In this document: one piece after another, positions 16,763 to 26,403 of the stretch | Layout: every line of letters begins with the position of its first letter | How positions within the stretch are numbered: the stretch's first letter is position 1 | Assembly (NCBI GenBank): GCA_034431435.1 | Contig: DAOUDG010000076.1 | Coordinates: 1 to 62,506, forward strand | Reading direction: 5' to 3' | DNA length: 62,506 nucleotides | Source of the DNA: JAHCIE01 sp034431435 | GTDB lineage: Bacteria; Chloroflexota; Anaerolineae; Epilineales; JAHCIE01 | The notes under the pieces: generated by a model | What the model was told of the DNA's origin: nothing | Databases searched by the model: none | The model's input: only the letters and a program-made list of their open reading frames with translations | Program-made: the position numbers and the translations under genes

Positions 16763-16797
16763 GTGAAGCGCGGAGGGGCATAGCCTCCGCGCCTCAC
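16763..16797 (-). terminator. Hairpin terminator between two minus-strand genes
   Basis: A 9-bp stem (16768-16776 with 16784-16792) is extended by GTGA/TCAC around a bulge, with a 7-base loop. The minus-strand tail (CTTTCTTG) is T-rich. It separates the secreted unknown gene from the epimerase operon. Confidence 0.65.
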
Positions 16798-16943
16798 TGC
16801 GTCCTATGGCGCCTTTGCGTCGCAGCCACGTCTGCCAACGACATCACAGCCCGCCGGTGGAGTGCATCACCCCGACGGGCTGGGGTGAGTCTGGTGCGGC
16901 TTCGGGGGTCGCATTGAGGCGACGACGATAGCCTGCTGTGAGT

Positions 16944-17735
16944 CTACCTCTCGTGCTGTCCCGCGGGGACGACTGTGATGTTGTAGGTGACATCAACCGT
17001 CGCACCAAAGTCAGGAATGACGCCGCCGAACTTGAGGGTGTAGTTCCCCGGCGGCAGCGGCGCGAGCAGCAGCCAGTAGCCATCCGACACCTGGGGTACG
17101 GTGGCGCTGGGCCAACCCGTGCCGGGTACAGTGAGGCCAGGGTACGTCGTCGCGAACAGCGAGTATAGATTGGTACTGGGCGGGGTGGGCACGGTGACGG
17201 TGTAGAAGCCCCGGCTGCTGGCGCGGTAGGACGTCAGGTTATCGAAGGTGGTCACCTCGCCCGTCCTGTTGTTCTTGAGGGTCGCGTGCAGGCCGGTGGC
17301 GCCATCCATAGCCGCGCCGAGCCAGCCGGCGAGCTCGGAGGCGGGATACGTGGTGGGAGGCAGGCCGACGTTGTCGTACCAGCCGTTCACCACGGGGAAG
17401 AACAACGCGGTGCCGGTGGGGATGGTGCAGCTGCGGCTGAGCGGGTCACTGGTGTTGAACGTGCCCGCCAGGAACCACACGTGTTTGTTCCTCCGCCCGG
17501 CGGCGCAATCGACCGCGCCGGACTGAAGCAAGGCGTTGGTGGCGACGGGCTGCGCCCAGGCCCACTGCCACCAGGCGATGCTCCATTCGCGGTAGCTCTT
17601 GCCGCCGTAGTGTGACCTCGGTGGCAGCACGCGGGGGTTGGGGTTGTCGGCCGCCGCAACGGGCGCGAACAGCAGTAGGGCCAACAGCACGACGACGAGT
17701 AAGGATAGGTGACGCCAGATCCGCGAGGCACTCAT
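16944..17735 (-). CDS. Secreted protein of unknown function (GKSYREWS family)
   Basis: The 263-aa protein has a clear signal peptide (hydrophobic LLVVVLLALLLFAPVAAA). The mature start SHYGGKSYREWSIAWWQWAW and the later KHVWFLAG and CTIPTGTALFFPVVNG segments place it in a widespread uncharacterised exported family with a conserved GK-Y-EWS-WWQW motif. Three Cys residues could form a disulphide. No enzyme motif is visible. It has its own GGGGG ribosome-binding site and stands alone, with an AraC-type regulator gene just upstream on the same strand. Confidence 0.7.
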   Translation of the reverse strand: MSASRIWRHLSLLVVVLLALLLFAPVAAADNPNPRVLPPRSHYGGKSYREWSIAWWQWAWAQPVATNALLQSGAVDCAAGRRNKHVWFLAGTFNTSDPLSRSCTIPTGTALFFPVVNGWYDNVGLPPTTYPASELAGWLGAAMDGATGLHATLKNNRTGEVTTFDNLTSYRASSRGFYTVTVPTPPSTNLYSLFATTYPGLTVPGTGWPSATVPQVSDGYWLLLAPLPPGNYTLKFGGVIPDFGATVDVTYNITVVPAGQHER

Positions 17736-17901
17736 AGTAGACCCCCTTTGCGCGATCCTCGGCTCTATGCCGTCTTTGGAGGAACCGTATGTGGTTGACT
17801 CATCTCTCGCGCTCGTCGTGATCGCCTGTCTGCCAGGGCAGTGGGTATCGTTGCATTGCATAATACATGAATTCCTGCCGACCGTCTTGTACATTCATGC
17901 C

Positions 17902-18303
17902 CTAAAGTGGAGAAAGCGGAGGTCTGCGTGCCGACCGGGGCGCGACGCCGAAGCGGGTCTGGAAGCGGTGGGTGAGGTGGCTATGGTCGGCGAAGCCGAC
18001 GAACGCGGCAATCTCGCTGATGGTCAGGTCGCTGGTCAGGAGGAGGTGTCTGGCTCGCTGGAGGCGATGCTCGATGATGTATTGGCGTAGCGACTGGCCG
18101 GTCGCAACCTTGAAGCGCCGCGCCAGGTGGCTGGCGCTGAGATGCATCTCGCGGGCGATCTGCGCCAGGGTGAGCTTCTCGGTCAGGTTGCTGGCGACGA
18201 AATCGTGCACGCGCTGCACCTGCGTCGTGGTGAGGGGCCGGACGGCGCATCGTTGCTTGCCGGGCGAGATGGTGTCCAGTCGGGACAGGCGCGAAGCTGT
18301 CAT
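17902..18303 (-). CDS. Stand-alone AraC-type HTH regulator
   Basis: The 133-aa protein is essentially only the double helix-turn-helix of AraC/XylS regulators. The first HTH is LTLAQIAREMHLSASHLARRFK, and the second is TISEIAAFVGFADHSHLTHRFQTRFGVAPRSARR with the signature FGF-D-SHLTR-FK. There is no ligand-binding domain, as in MarA/SoxS-like regulators. The secreted unknown gene lies 166 bp downstream and is a plausible target, but this is inference. Confidence 0.85.
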   Translation of the reverse strand: MTASRLSRLDTISPGKQRCAVRPLTTTQVQRVHDFVASNLTEKLTLAQIAREMHLSASHLARRFKVATGQSLRQYIIEHRLQRARHLLLTSDLTISEIAAFVGFADHSHLTHRFQTRFGVAPRSARRPPLSPL

Positions 18304-18630
18304 GCGTGCCCCCTGTTGGTGTGTCTTGCTGAAGGTGGTGGCCTGGCGGCGCAGCCTGTGATGAGCAGTGTACGGCAGCGCACCCCTGGGTCGAGATACT
18401 CGGTCGATACAGAAGAGATACAGGACGTTGTGCCCTCATTAAACGGCACGCCGCTGATGAGGGCGAGGCGCTTAGCGGTACAACTAGCGTCACAAGAAGC
18501 GATACAGAGGGCAGGCCATGGGGTAGCGTACACAGCGGGGGAAAGGGGCCGGAACTGTATGATGCGAGAACGGCAGCTTACTCCACGTAGGCTGCCGTTC
18601 TCTGGTTGCTATGAGCTTGGGGTGGTGGCG
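18304..18630. other. Intergenic stretch with one hairpin
   Basis: About 330 bp separate the AraC-type gene from the end of the ABC exporter operon. It holds the hairpin at 18566-18602 and no convincing gene; the open frames here lack codon bias and ribosome-binding sites. The promoter of the AraC-type gene should lie in the left half, but I could not pick a clear one. Confidence 0.6.
18566..18602 (-). terminator. Hairpin at the end of the ABC exporter operon
   Basis: A perfect 12-bp stem (18566-18577 with 18591-18602) encloses a 13-base loop, 28 bp beyond the stop of the second permease gene. There is no strong T-run, so it may stabilise the RNA end rather than terminate on its own. Confidence 0.6.
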
Positions 18631-19416
18631 TTACGCCGATGCGCCGCTGTAGTGGCGGACGCCGAAGCGCCAGAACGCGCGGGAGGCGAGGAGGAGGATG
18701 ACGGCGAGGCCCAGGGCGAGGGCGAGGGTCTGCGAGGTGAGCCGCGCCGTGACCGCCTCGGCGGGGACGGTGACGGCGAAGGCGATGGGGACCAGGGACG
18801 TGAGGGCGAATCGCAGCCAGCCAGGGTAGAGACCAACCGGCCAGCGCCCTGCTTCGTACATGCTCTGGAAGATGACCAGGAGGTTTTCGACCCGCACGAA
18901 CCAGAAGGAGCAGGTTGTGAGCATGAGCAGGAAGCTGTAGACGATGGCGAGGCCCGCCAGCAGGGCCAGGCCGAAGCCGATGGCTTCCACGAAGCCGATG
19001 CTCTCGCGCAGACGATACAACGCGACCCCAACCAATCCCAGGCCCATCAGCACGTCCACGACTTTCCAAATCTCAATCTGACGCACGCTGATGAGAAGCT
19101 GGGCGTCCTCGGGCTTGGTCAGGGTGAAGTCGAGGGTGCCGCGCCGCACGTCTTCCAGGACGCGCTGCATGCTCGGCTGGATGATGAGGTTGACCACGCC
19201 CAGGACGAGGAAGAACACGCCCGTCAGGGCCAGCATCTGGTTCGGCCCCCAGCCGTCCAGGTCGTCGGTATGGTAGAAGATGACGCCCAGCCGCCCGATG
19301 GCGATAACCAGGGCCAGGAAGGTCTGGAAGAGTTGCACGCCGAAGTTGGCGCGATACTCCAACTCGGTCAGGATGCCAATGCGCAGGTTGAGCCACAGCA
19401 GCCGTAGCGGTGTCAT
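18631..19416 (-). CDS. ABC-2 family exporter permease (second subunit)
   Basis: The 261-aa membrane protein has six predicted spans and resembles the DUF990/ABC-2 permease group. RIGILTELEYRANFGVQLF at the N-terminus and RRGTLDFTLTKPEDAQLL after span 2 are typical of the paired permeases of this group. ATG 19416 overlaps the stop of the preceding permease gene (ATGA), giving a translationally coupled ATPase-permease-permease set. Substrate is unknown. Confidence 0.8.
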   Translation of the reverse strand: MTPLRLLWLNLRIGILTELEYRANFGVQLFQTFLALVIAIGRLGVIFYHTDDLDGWGPNQMLALTGVFFLVLGVVNLIIQPSMQRVLEDVRRGTLDFTLTKPEDAQLLISVRQIEIWKVVDVLMGLGLVGVALYRLRESIGFVEAIGFGLALLAGLAIVYSFLLMLTTCSFWFVRVENLLVIFQSMYEAGRWPVGLYPGWLRFALTSLVPIAFAVTVPAEAVTARLTSQTLALALGLAVILLLASRAFWRFGVRHYSGASA

Positions 19417-20212
19417 GCGCCCACCCCCGAATAGCGGCGGATGCCCGCTCGCCATACGACCCGCAGCAGCGCCAATCCGACCAGGAACCAGCCGATCTGC
19501 GCGCCGAAGCCGATGAGGGCATCGCGGGGTGACACCTGGCCCAGAATCAACTCGGCCGGGAAGTAAATCATCCAGCGGAAGGGTAGGAAGAAGGCAATCG
19601 TCTGGATAGCGGGCGGCATCAAGTCCAGCGGGGCGATGCGGCCGGAGAAGAATAGCAGCGCCGCGAAGTAGACCTGGTTGACGGCCGAGATGCGCGTCGT
19701 CCAGAAGGCCGACATGGCAAGCGTCCACTCGAATACCCAGCGCACGGCGAAGGCCAGGATGAGGGCGGGCACGAAGGCGACAACGGCCCACGCGCTGGTG
19801 TCCAGCGTCGGGCGGAACAGCACGATGAGGATCGCGGTCACCGGGATGAGGATGACCAGGGTCAGCGTCTTGTAGGCCAGGTTATCCGCCAGGTCCTTGT
19901 GAATGGGGTGGGCCGGGCGCAGCAGCAGGGGCGACAGCAGGCCCTGGCGAATATAGTACTCGTACTCCCACATGATCCAGCTAAACGTCAGGTGGTTGAC
20001 GACCATCAGCACGATGAAGTAGGCGGCGAAGCCACTGGCCGTGTAGCCGCCAACCTCGCCGCCGCTGCTCTGAGCCACCGTCGCCCACACCGTCAGGTAG
20101 ATGACCGGCTCCAGAATCGTGCCTAGCAGCCAGATGGCCAGGGAGGCCCGATACTGCATCTCGATGGCGAGGCTCGTCTTTAGCTGGGCGCGGTAGATGT
20201 CCAGCAAGCCCC

Positions 20213-20216
<4 letters not shown>
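19413..20216 (-). CDS. ABC-2 family exporter permease (first subunit)
   Basis: The 267-aa six-span permease is paralogous to the next gene. It has the N-terminal KTSLAIEMQYRASLAIWLLG and the GLLSPLLLRPAHPIHKDLADN loop after the second span, typical of this paired-permease exporter family. It overlaps the ATPase gene upstream and the second permease gene downstream by 4 bp each. It would form a heterodimeric channel with its partner. Confidence 0.8.
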
Positions 20217-21208
<992 letters not shown>

Positions 21209-21297
21209 ACGAAGGGCCACTCCTGAAGGTGGCCGAGGGTTGAGCGGAGTTGCAGGCGATGCGCCGTCGGTGGCTCCCCTGCATGGGTCAGACCTAA

Positions 21298-21361
21298 AGT
21301 ATACACGTCCCAGCCCAGGCATAAAAGGTCCGACCGAACGATTCGTTCATCGTCCGGTCGG
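21298..21361 (-). promoter_or_regulatory. Palindromic operator plus promoter of the ABC exporter
   Basis: Reading the minus strand: a 32-bp palindrome (21361-21330), 3 bp, TTTTAT (21326-21321), 17 bp and TATACT (21303-21298). The inner palindrome reads GAACGAATCGTTC, a TetR-like operator core. Palindrome sequence, the 26-bp gap to the -10 box and the GTGTATACTTT surroundings all match the MFS module at 12517-12579. One regulator probably controls both exporters. Confidence 0.75.
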
Positions 21362-21399
21362 AGGATGCCAGAACTTCGAGGGTCGGCGCGAGCTTGTCC

Positions 21400-23427
21400 C
21401 TACGACGCGGTGGTCTGTTTGGCGCGCATCTCGTCGGCCAGGGCGCGCTTGCGGGCGATGTCCTCGTCGGAGAGGTAGCGATCGAAGGAGCGCAGGCCCG
21501 CCAGCTGGAACTCGTGCTTCTTGAACAGGCGGTAGATCTCCTTCACCCGCTCGGTGTCGATGTCGCGGCCGATGGTGTAGTCGTCGAACTTGCCCTCCAT
21601 CGCCAGTAGGGCTGTCTCGGCCAGACAGGCGTAGGCCGTCTTGGGCGGCAGGCCGATGTCGAAGCCAAAGTCGATGTCGCCGGGGATGTTGATCTCACCC
21701 GATTCGATGACCAGCACGTCGGGGCGGCGGGCGGCGTCTTCCTCCTTCACGTCAGGAGGCCGCGCCACATCGCAGATGACACAGCCGGGCTTGACTTTAT
21801 CGATGTTGACCACCTTCTTGTTCATGGCCGACGTGGTGGTCACGATGAGGTCGGCGTCACCCACAAAGGCGTCCGGCGACGTGCCGATGCTCACCCGCGC
21901 CCCCGGCGTCTCGTCCTCGATGCGTCGCTTGAGTTCGATGAGGCGCTCGGGGCGGGGAGCCACCAGCACAACCTCCCCCCGGTCGCCGAGCCACTCGGCC
22001 AGCAGGCGAGCGCACACCGAGCCGATGGAGCCGGTCGCCCCGATGACCACCACGCGGCCCTCGTCGATGCGCCCGCCCATCTTGCCCACCGCCTGCTTGG
22101 CGGCTTCCAGGGTGGCGGCGACGGTCAGGGAGTTGCCCGACGTGATGCCGATGTCCGACTTTTGCGCCACCGTCACGCCCGCGTCGCCGACGACACTGGT
22201 GAACGCGCCGAGGCCCATGATGCGCGCGCCCATGCGCTCGCCGAGGCGCGACGCATGGATGAGCTTGCGATATGTCCAGCCGGCCGGGCGAGTCATCATC
22301 ATGCGCGGCGTCGAACCGAGGGTGATGAGGATGCCCTCGATTTTCTGGCCGGTGGTGGGCGACTGCCCACCAATGATGCGCGACACGTACATCGGCGGTA
22401 TCTGCGCGACCATCTGCTCCATGGCCCGGTCGGGCATCCACTTGAAGTATTTGAGAATGGGGTGCTTGTAGATGTACTTGACGCTCAGCGGGTGGATGAC
22501 GAAGGCAAAACGGTTCACCTGCTCGTCGGCGTGCTGGAGTTCGATAATCTCAGGCTGCCATTCCAGATCGGCCAGAAGGTTGAGGTAGGTCTCGGCGGAC
22601 GGCTTCGCGCCGGCCGGGCTGAGGGCCGCCAGGACACCCTCAACCACGGCCGCGGATGCCCGAGGGGCGTCGGTTCCCAGGCCGGGCATGGTCACGATGA
22701 CCTTCTCCGCGCCCCGCGCGCGCAGCTCGGCGATGTCGTCGTCGGTCAGCGCCTCGACCACGATCGACTTGCCGCGCAGCTTGTACGGCGCATAGCGGCG
22801 AATGAGGGCCATGTCGCCGGCGATGACATCCGCCCATTGGAAGTCACGGTCGTCGCGCGGCGTCGACTCGCCGGGCGCGGGTGACAGTTGCGTGTAGCTG
22901 AGACTCGCCAGGCGGTCCTTACCGATGCGCATCACCTGCTTGAGGACGCGCTGGCCGGGGATGGCGAGCGGCAGGTCGAAGAGAATGGCCGAGTCGGCGT
23001 AACGTATCGTCGGCGTCTGCTCCGCCAGTGCGCCCGACAGCCCGCCGTGGTTGAGGCCCGGCGCCATGAGAACGTGCTTGTAGCCGAAGATAATCGGGTC
23101 GCGGTTGGTGGCGAGCTTCACTGCCCACCGCTCAAGGGAATCGCGCACGCCGCTGCCGTCGACGAGGGGCGTCGGACCGGCGGCGGCGCGGAACTCGGAC
23201 GCCAGCGACGAGTCGACCGTGGCGTTCTCCAGGCGCAGCTTGAGGGGGAGGCCATCCAGCACGATGACGTCGACGCCCGATGCAGCTGCTTCCCGCACCA
23301 GGGCCACCCCTCGGTGCGGGTCGCCGCCCGCGCCGCGTCGCGTGACCGTCACCTCCCGATCAAGCAGTCGGGCCGTAAACGTTGCATCAGGCTCGGAGCC
23401 GAGATGGACAGCAGTGACCTGGGGCAT
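21400..23427 (-). CDS. Acyl-ACP reductase (AAR)-like protein with extra N-terminal domain
   Basis: In this 675-aa protein the part from ~residue 310 resembles long-chain acyl-ACP reductase of cyanobacteria: FAFVIHPLSVKYIYKHP, GLGAFTSVVGDAGVTVA, GNSLTVAATLEA, the NAD(P) site IGATGSIGSVCARLL and a C-terminal YACLAETALLAMEG-FDDYTIGR block. AAR reduces acyl-ACP/CoA to fatty aldehyde with NADPH. The first ~300 residues form a separate alpha/beta domain I do not recognise, and AAR itself is only ~340 aa. AGGAG precedes ATG 23427. An Fe-ADH gene and an SCP2 gene lie upstream on the same strand. The activity is inferred from family resemblance. Confidence 0.65.
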   Translation of the reverse strand: MPQVTAVHLGSEPDATFTARLLDREVTVTRRGAGGDPHRGVALVREAAASGVDVIVLDGLPLKLRLENATVDSSLASEFRAAAGPTPLVDGSGVRDSLERWAVKLATNRDPIIFGYKHVLMAPGLNHGGLSGALAEQTPTIRYADSAILFDLPLAIPGQRVLKQVMRIGKDRLASLSYTQLSPAPGESTPRDDRDFQWADVIAGDMALIRRYAPYKLRGKSIVVEALTDDDIAELRARGAEKVIVTMPGLGTDAPRASAAVVEGVLAALSPAGAKPSAETYLNLLADLEWQPEIIELQHADEQVNRFAFVIHPLSVKYIYKHPILKYFKWMPDRAMEQMVAQIPPMYVSRIIGGQSPTTGQKIEGILITLGSTPRMMMTRPAGWTYRKLIHASRLGERMGARIMGLGAFTSVVGDAGVTVAQKSDIGITSGNSLTVAATLEAAKQAVGKMGGRIDEGRVVVIGATGSIGSVCARLLAEWLGDRGEVVLVAPRPERLIELKRRIEDETPGARVSIGTSPDAFVGDADLIVTTTSAMNKKVVNIDKVKPGCVICDVARPPDVKEEDAARRPDVLVIESGEINIPGDIDFGFDIGLPPKTAYACLAETALLAMEGKFDDYTIGRDIDTERVKEIYRLFKKHEFQLAGLRSFDRYLSDEDIARKRALADEMRAKQTTAS

Positions 23428-23462
23428 GGCGGCTCTCCTTATGGGGTGGTTGGTTGTGCCGG

Positions 23463-24578
23463 CTAGAAAGGCAGCTTCAATTTTTGGACGCGATTGTTGC
23501 CCTTGTCAACCAGATAGACCACGCCCTGGTCGTCGACGCGCAGATCCTCAGACTCGAAGAACTGACCTGGCTCGCGGCCGGGGTTCTGGAACTCCTTGAC
23601 GAGGGTCAAGTCGCTCAGGTTGAAGACCTGGATGCGATTGTTGGCGCTGTCGGCGACATAGAGGCGGTTGTCAGGCCCGATATCCATGCCGCGTAGCAGC
23701 CACAGGGTCTCACGCATCTGCTGATTGCCGAACGTCTTGAGGTACTGGCCCTGCGGGCTAAACTTCTGGATGAGAAACGTAGACAGGTCCGTTACGTAGA
23801 TGTTGCCATCCTTGTCGAGGGCTAGCGCGCGGGGCCGGATGAACTTGCCGTTCTCCTCCCCCTGTCCGCCGAACTTCAGCAGCAGTTTGCCATTCGGGTC
23901 GAGCTTGAGCACCTCAGCGGTCGCCTGGTTGACGATGAACAGGTTGCCCTGCGGGTCGGTCTCGACGGCCACCGGCTGGTTGAGTTGGACCGCGCCGTCG
24001 GCGCCGATCTTGCCAACCACCTGACCGTCGGACTTCACCCGAAAGACGGTGTTGGTGGCAGTATCCGCAATGTAGACGTCACCACCTGGGGCGACGGCCA
24101 CGGAACTGGGCAGGCGCAAGCCCGTCTCGCTCCCGACCTTGAGTAGAGTCTTCACGAATTTTCCATCGGCGTCAAACTCGTGGACGCCCGACTGGTCGGT
24201 GACGTACAGCCGCCCGCCCGACGTCAGGGCCAGGCCAATGGGGCGTCTCAGGGGCATGGCGTCGTTCGGGCCGCCGATGACGCCCAGGCTGGGCAGGGGC
24301 GTCGGCAAGGGCACGGAGGGCGTCAGGTCTTGAGGCGACCGCGTGGGGATGGCGGGCATCGTCGGGGCTTTGAAGGAGGGCGTGACCATCTCGCCCACCG
24401 GCGCGGGGCCGGCATTCTTGGGGGTGGCCGCCAGGGCAGGGGCCGCCGGTGGCGCCGGCGCTTGAGCGGCGGCCGGCGAGGCGGCGGCCGGCAGGCGCAG
24501 GCTTTCACCACCCGACTGGCAGCCGGCGAGGGCGAGCAGCATAACGACCACAACGAGGAGCGGAATAAGCTGTTTCAT
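23463..24578 (-). CDS. NHL-repeat beta-propeller lipoprotein
   Basis: The 371-aa lipoprotein (lipobox LAGC) has a Pro/Ala linker and then about six NHL-type repeats. LPSSVAVAPGGDVYIADT, QPVAVETDPQGNLFIVNQ, RPRALALDKDGNIYVTDL and LRVDDQGVVYLVDKGNNRVQKL recur about every 45 residues. Such propellers are docking or ligand-binding surfaces outside the cell. The ATG at 24578 begins the hydrophobic leader. It lies between the ADH and AAR-like genes, with 113 bp to the ADH stop. Confidence 0.8.
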   Translation of the reverse strand: MKQLIPLLVVVVMLLALAGCQSGGESLRLPAAASPAAAQAPAPPAAPALAATPKNAGPAPVGEMVTPSFKAPTMPAIPTRSPQDLTPSVPLPTPLPSLGVIGGPNDAMPLRRPIGLALTSGGRLYVTDQSGVHEFDADGKFVKTLLKVGSETGLRLPSSVAVAPGGDVYIADTATNTVFRVKSDGQVVGKIGADGAVQLNQPVAVETDPQGNLFIVNQATAEVLKLDPNGKLLLKFGGQGEENGKFIRPRALALDKDGNIYVTDLSTFLIQKFSPQGQYLKTFGNQQMRETLWLLRGMDIGPDNRLYVADSANNRIQVFNLSDLTLVKEFQNPGREPGQFFESEDLRVDDQGVVYLVDKGNNRVQKLKLPF

Positions 24579-24690
24579 TCGGATCAAATCCTTCTCTATG
24601 CCTGAGCGGCTGCGCCGGTCTGCCCCAAAAAGCTGCGCGCCGCCACGGCTCAGAGGTCGCGCGACGCGCAGGCTACCACGGCCAGGCGGG

Positions 24691-25854
24691 CTAAAAGTCG
24701 ATGGCGCGACCCTGATAGGCGTACTCGAACAGGCGGGCCACCTCGGCGCTGTCTGGCACGCGCGGCGAGGTGAACATGGTGGCGTCGCCCTCAGCCGAGG
24801 CGACCAGGTGGTCCATCTCTGCGTGGAACTGGTCCTCGGGTATCTTGAGGCTGCGCACATCCTGGGGCTGACCGACCTCGACTTGTAGCCGCTGCACGGC
24901 CTCGATCAACGCCTGGGCGCGCTCGGCGTCAGTCTCGCCGGGGAGGCCCAGAAAGCGGGCGATGTCAGCGTAGCGTTCAGGCGCTTCCTTGACGCAGAAC
25001 TGCATCGTATAGGGCAGGAAGACGTTGGTGGTGCGGCCGTGAGGCGGGTGAAAAACGCCGCCCAGCGAGTGGGCCAGCGCGTGAGCCAGGCCGATGTTGG
25101 CGTTGGCGAGACCGAAGCCCGCCAGGGTGGCCGCGTTCGCCATCTTCTCCCGCGCTTCCATATCACTCCCATCGCGGTAGGCGCGAGGCAGGTAGTCGAA
25201 CACGAGGCGAATCGCCATCAGGGCCGGGCCGTCGACGTAATCATTGTGCCAGCTGCCTGTATAGATTTCGATGGCGTGGACCAGAGCGTCCATCCCGGTG
25301 TCGGCCGTCAACCACGGCGGCATACCAGCGGCCAGACCCGGATCGACGATAGCGACCTCAGGGAAGGCGTCACGACTGCCCAGGACGAGCTTTCGCTTCT
25401 CAGCGCGGTCGGTGATGATACATGCCCAGCCCGCCTCCGCACCTGTGCCGCTGGTGGTGGGGATGGTGCACAGGCGGACGGCGTTGGTCAGGCCCATGGG
25501 CACGATGGGGTTCACGTCCTGCGGCGCCAGGTCGGGGCGCTCGGCCAGGACGCGCACCATTTTGGCCGCATCCAGAGGCGACCCGCCGCCCAGCCCGATG
25601 ATCCAGTCGGCGCCAAAGTCGCGGGCCATCTCGGCGGCGCGGCTGACGGTCTCCGTATCGGGGTCTGGCTCGACCTCGGCGAACACCGCCACGACGAAGC
25701 CGCCCTCTTCCAGCGGCTGGCGAATGCGGTCGACGACGCCGAGCTTCGCCATGTTGGCGTCGGTCACGATCAGGGCGCGGGTTCCCTCCAGCGTGGCTAG
25801 ATGACTGAGGGCATCCTCGCCATAGACGATAGTGGGCGCCTGGAAGTACCACAT
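24691..25854 (-). CDS. Iron-containing alcohol dehydrogenase
   Basis: The 387-aa group III (Fe-type) alcohol dehydrogenase has a nucleotide-binding segment WIIGLGGGSPLDAAKM. Metal ligands are supplied by D and H residues in TGMDALVHAIEIYTG, NIGLAHALAHSLGG and VFHPPHGRTTNV. It interconverts an alcohol and an aldehyde with NAD(P)H. ATG 25854 follows GGGAGG. It is 18 bp behind the SCP2 gene and shares a strand with the AAR-like gene, so a fatty aldehyde substrate is plausible but unproven. Confidence 0.9.
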   Translation of the reverse strand: MWYFQAPTIVYGEDALSHLATLEGTRALIVTDANMAKLGVVDRIRQPLEEGGFVVAVFAEVEPDPDTETVSRAAEMARDFGADWIIGLGGGSPLDAAKMVRVLAERPDLAPQDVNPIVPMGLTNAVRLCTIPTTSGTGAEAGWACIITDRAEKRKLVLGSRDAFPEVAIVDPGLAAGMPPWLTADTGMDALVHAIEIYTGSWHNDYVDGPALMAIRLVFDYLPRAYRDGSDMEAREKMANAATLAGFGLANANIGLAHALAHSLGGVFHPPHGRTTNVFLPYTMQFCVKEAPERYADIARFLGLPGETDAERAQALIEAVQRLQVEVGQPQDVRSLKIPEDQFHAEMDHLVASAEGDATMFTSPRVPDSAEVARLFEYAYQGRAIDF

Positions 25855-25872
25855 ATGAGCCTCCCTTCGCCC

Positions 25873-26283
25873 CTAGGACGGGAACTGAGTGTCGATGGTG
25901 GACAGGCTGTTGACCAGTTCCTTGGCCGCCTTGACGTTCTTCATAATGGTGACCATGTCACCGTGGAGCTTGAGCTGGCGGGTGAGCAGGCCCTGGATGG
26001 GGTCCATCTTCTTCTCGATGACCTTCCGCCACACGCTGATGGGGGCCGTCATGCGAAAGGCCGGGTTGTAGACGCTGTCGTCATCGACCAGCTCGGCGGC
26101 GCGGCACTTGCCGTGGTAGAGGTCGGCGTACATGGTCGTCGGGTCGGGCTGGCCGGGGATGTTGGTGACGATGAAGTAGAAGTCGCCTTCCCAGTTGCGC
26201 GCCGCCTCCGCGTAGACGGGGTTGGTGTTCAACGCCTTCTGGAATTCCACAGTCCACTCTGACGATGGGAACATGACAGGCAT
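25873..26283 (-). CDS. SCP2-like lipid-binding protein
   Basis: The 136-aa protein has an SCP2-type layout: an N-terminal helix (WTVEFQKALNTNPVYAEAA), a beta sheet with FYFIVTNIPG and a C-terminal helix with GLLTRQLKLHGDMVTIMKNVKAAKEL. The ATG at 26283 has AGGAGG 8 bases upstream. It is the first gene after the consensus promoter at 26375-26403 and directly precedes the Fe-ADH gene. It could carry the hydrophobic substrate of the dehydrogenase. Confidence 0.75.
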   Translation of the reverse strand: MPVMFPSSEWTVEFQKALNTNPVYAEAARNWEGDFYFIVTNIPGQPDPTTMYADLYHGKCRAAELVDDDSVYNPAFRMTAPISVWRKVIEKKMDPIQGLLTRQLKLHGDMVTIMKNVKAAKELVNSLSTIDTQFPS

Positions 26284-26374
26284 GCGCGTATCCTCCTGGA
26301 CAGTCATACAACGGGGACGGCGCCCCTTTGGTTACGCCCTGCGCCGCATACTGGACACAGCCGCAGGCAGCGCA

Positions 26375-26403
26375 ATTATAACCCCTATGCCGCAGTGTGT
26401 CAA
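26375..26403 (-). promoter_or_regulatory. Consensus promoter for the SCP2-ADH unit
   Basis: On the minus strand TTGACA (26403-26398), 17 bp, then TATAAT (26380-26375), a full consensus match. The -35 box overlaps the stop codon of the MtaD-CYTH gene. Transcription would start near 26368, 85 bases before the SCP2 gene. Confidence 0.85.

Noticed and set aside
18304..18533. A 77-codon minus-strand frame upstream of the AraC-type gene
   Set aside because: It has no ribosome-binding site, is Cys/Ser/Arg-rich and probably covers the regulator's promoter region.
21641..22471. Long plus-strand frames antisense to the AAR-like gene
   Set aside because: They are rich in Arg, Ser and Pro, lack ribosome-binding sites and are explained by the third-position GC bias of the true gene.
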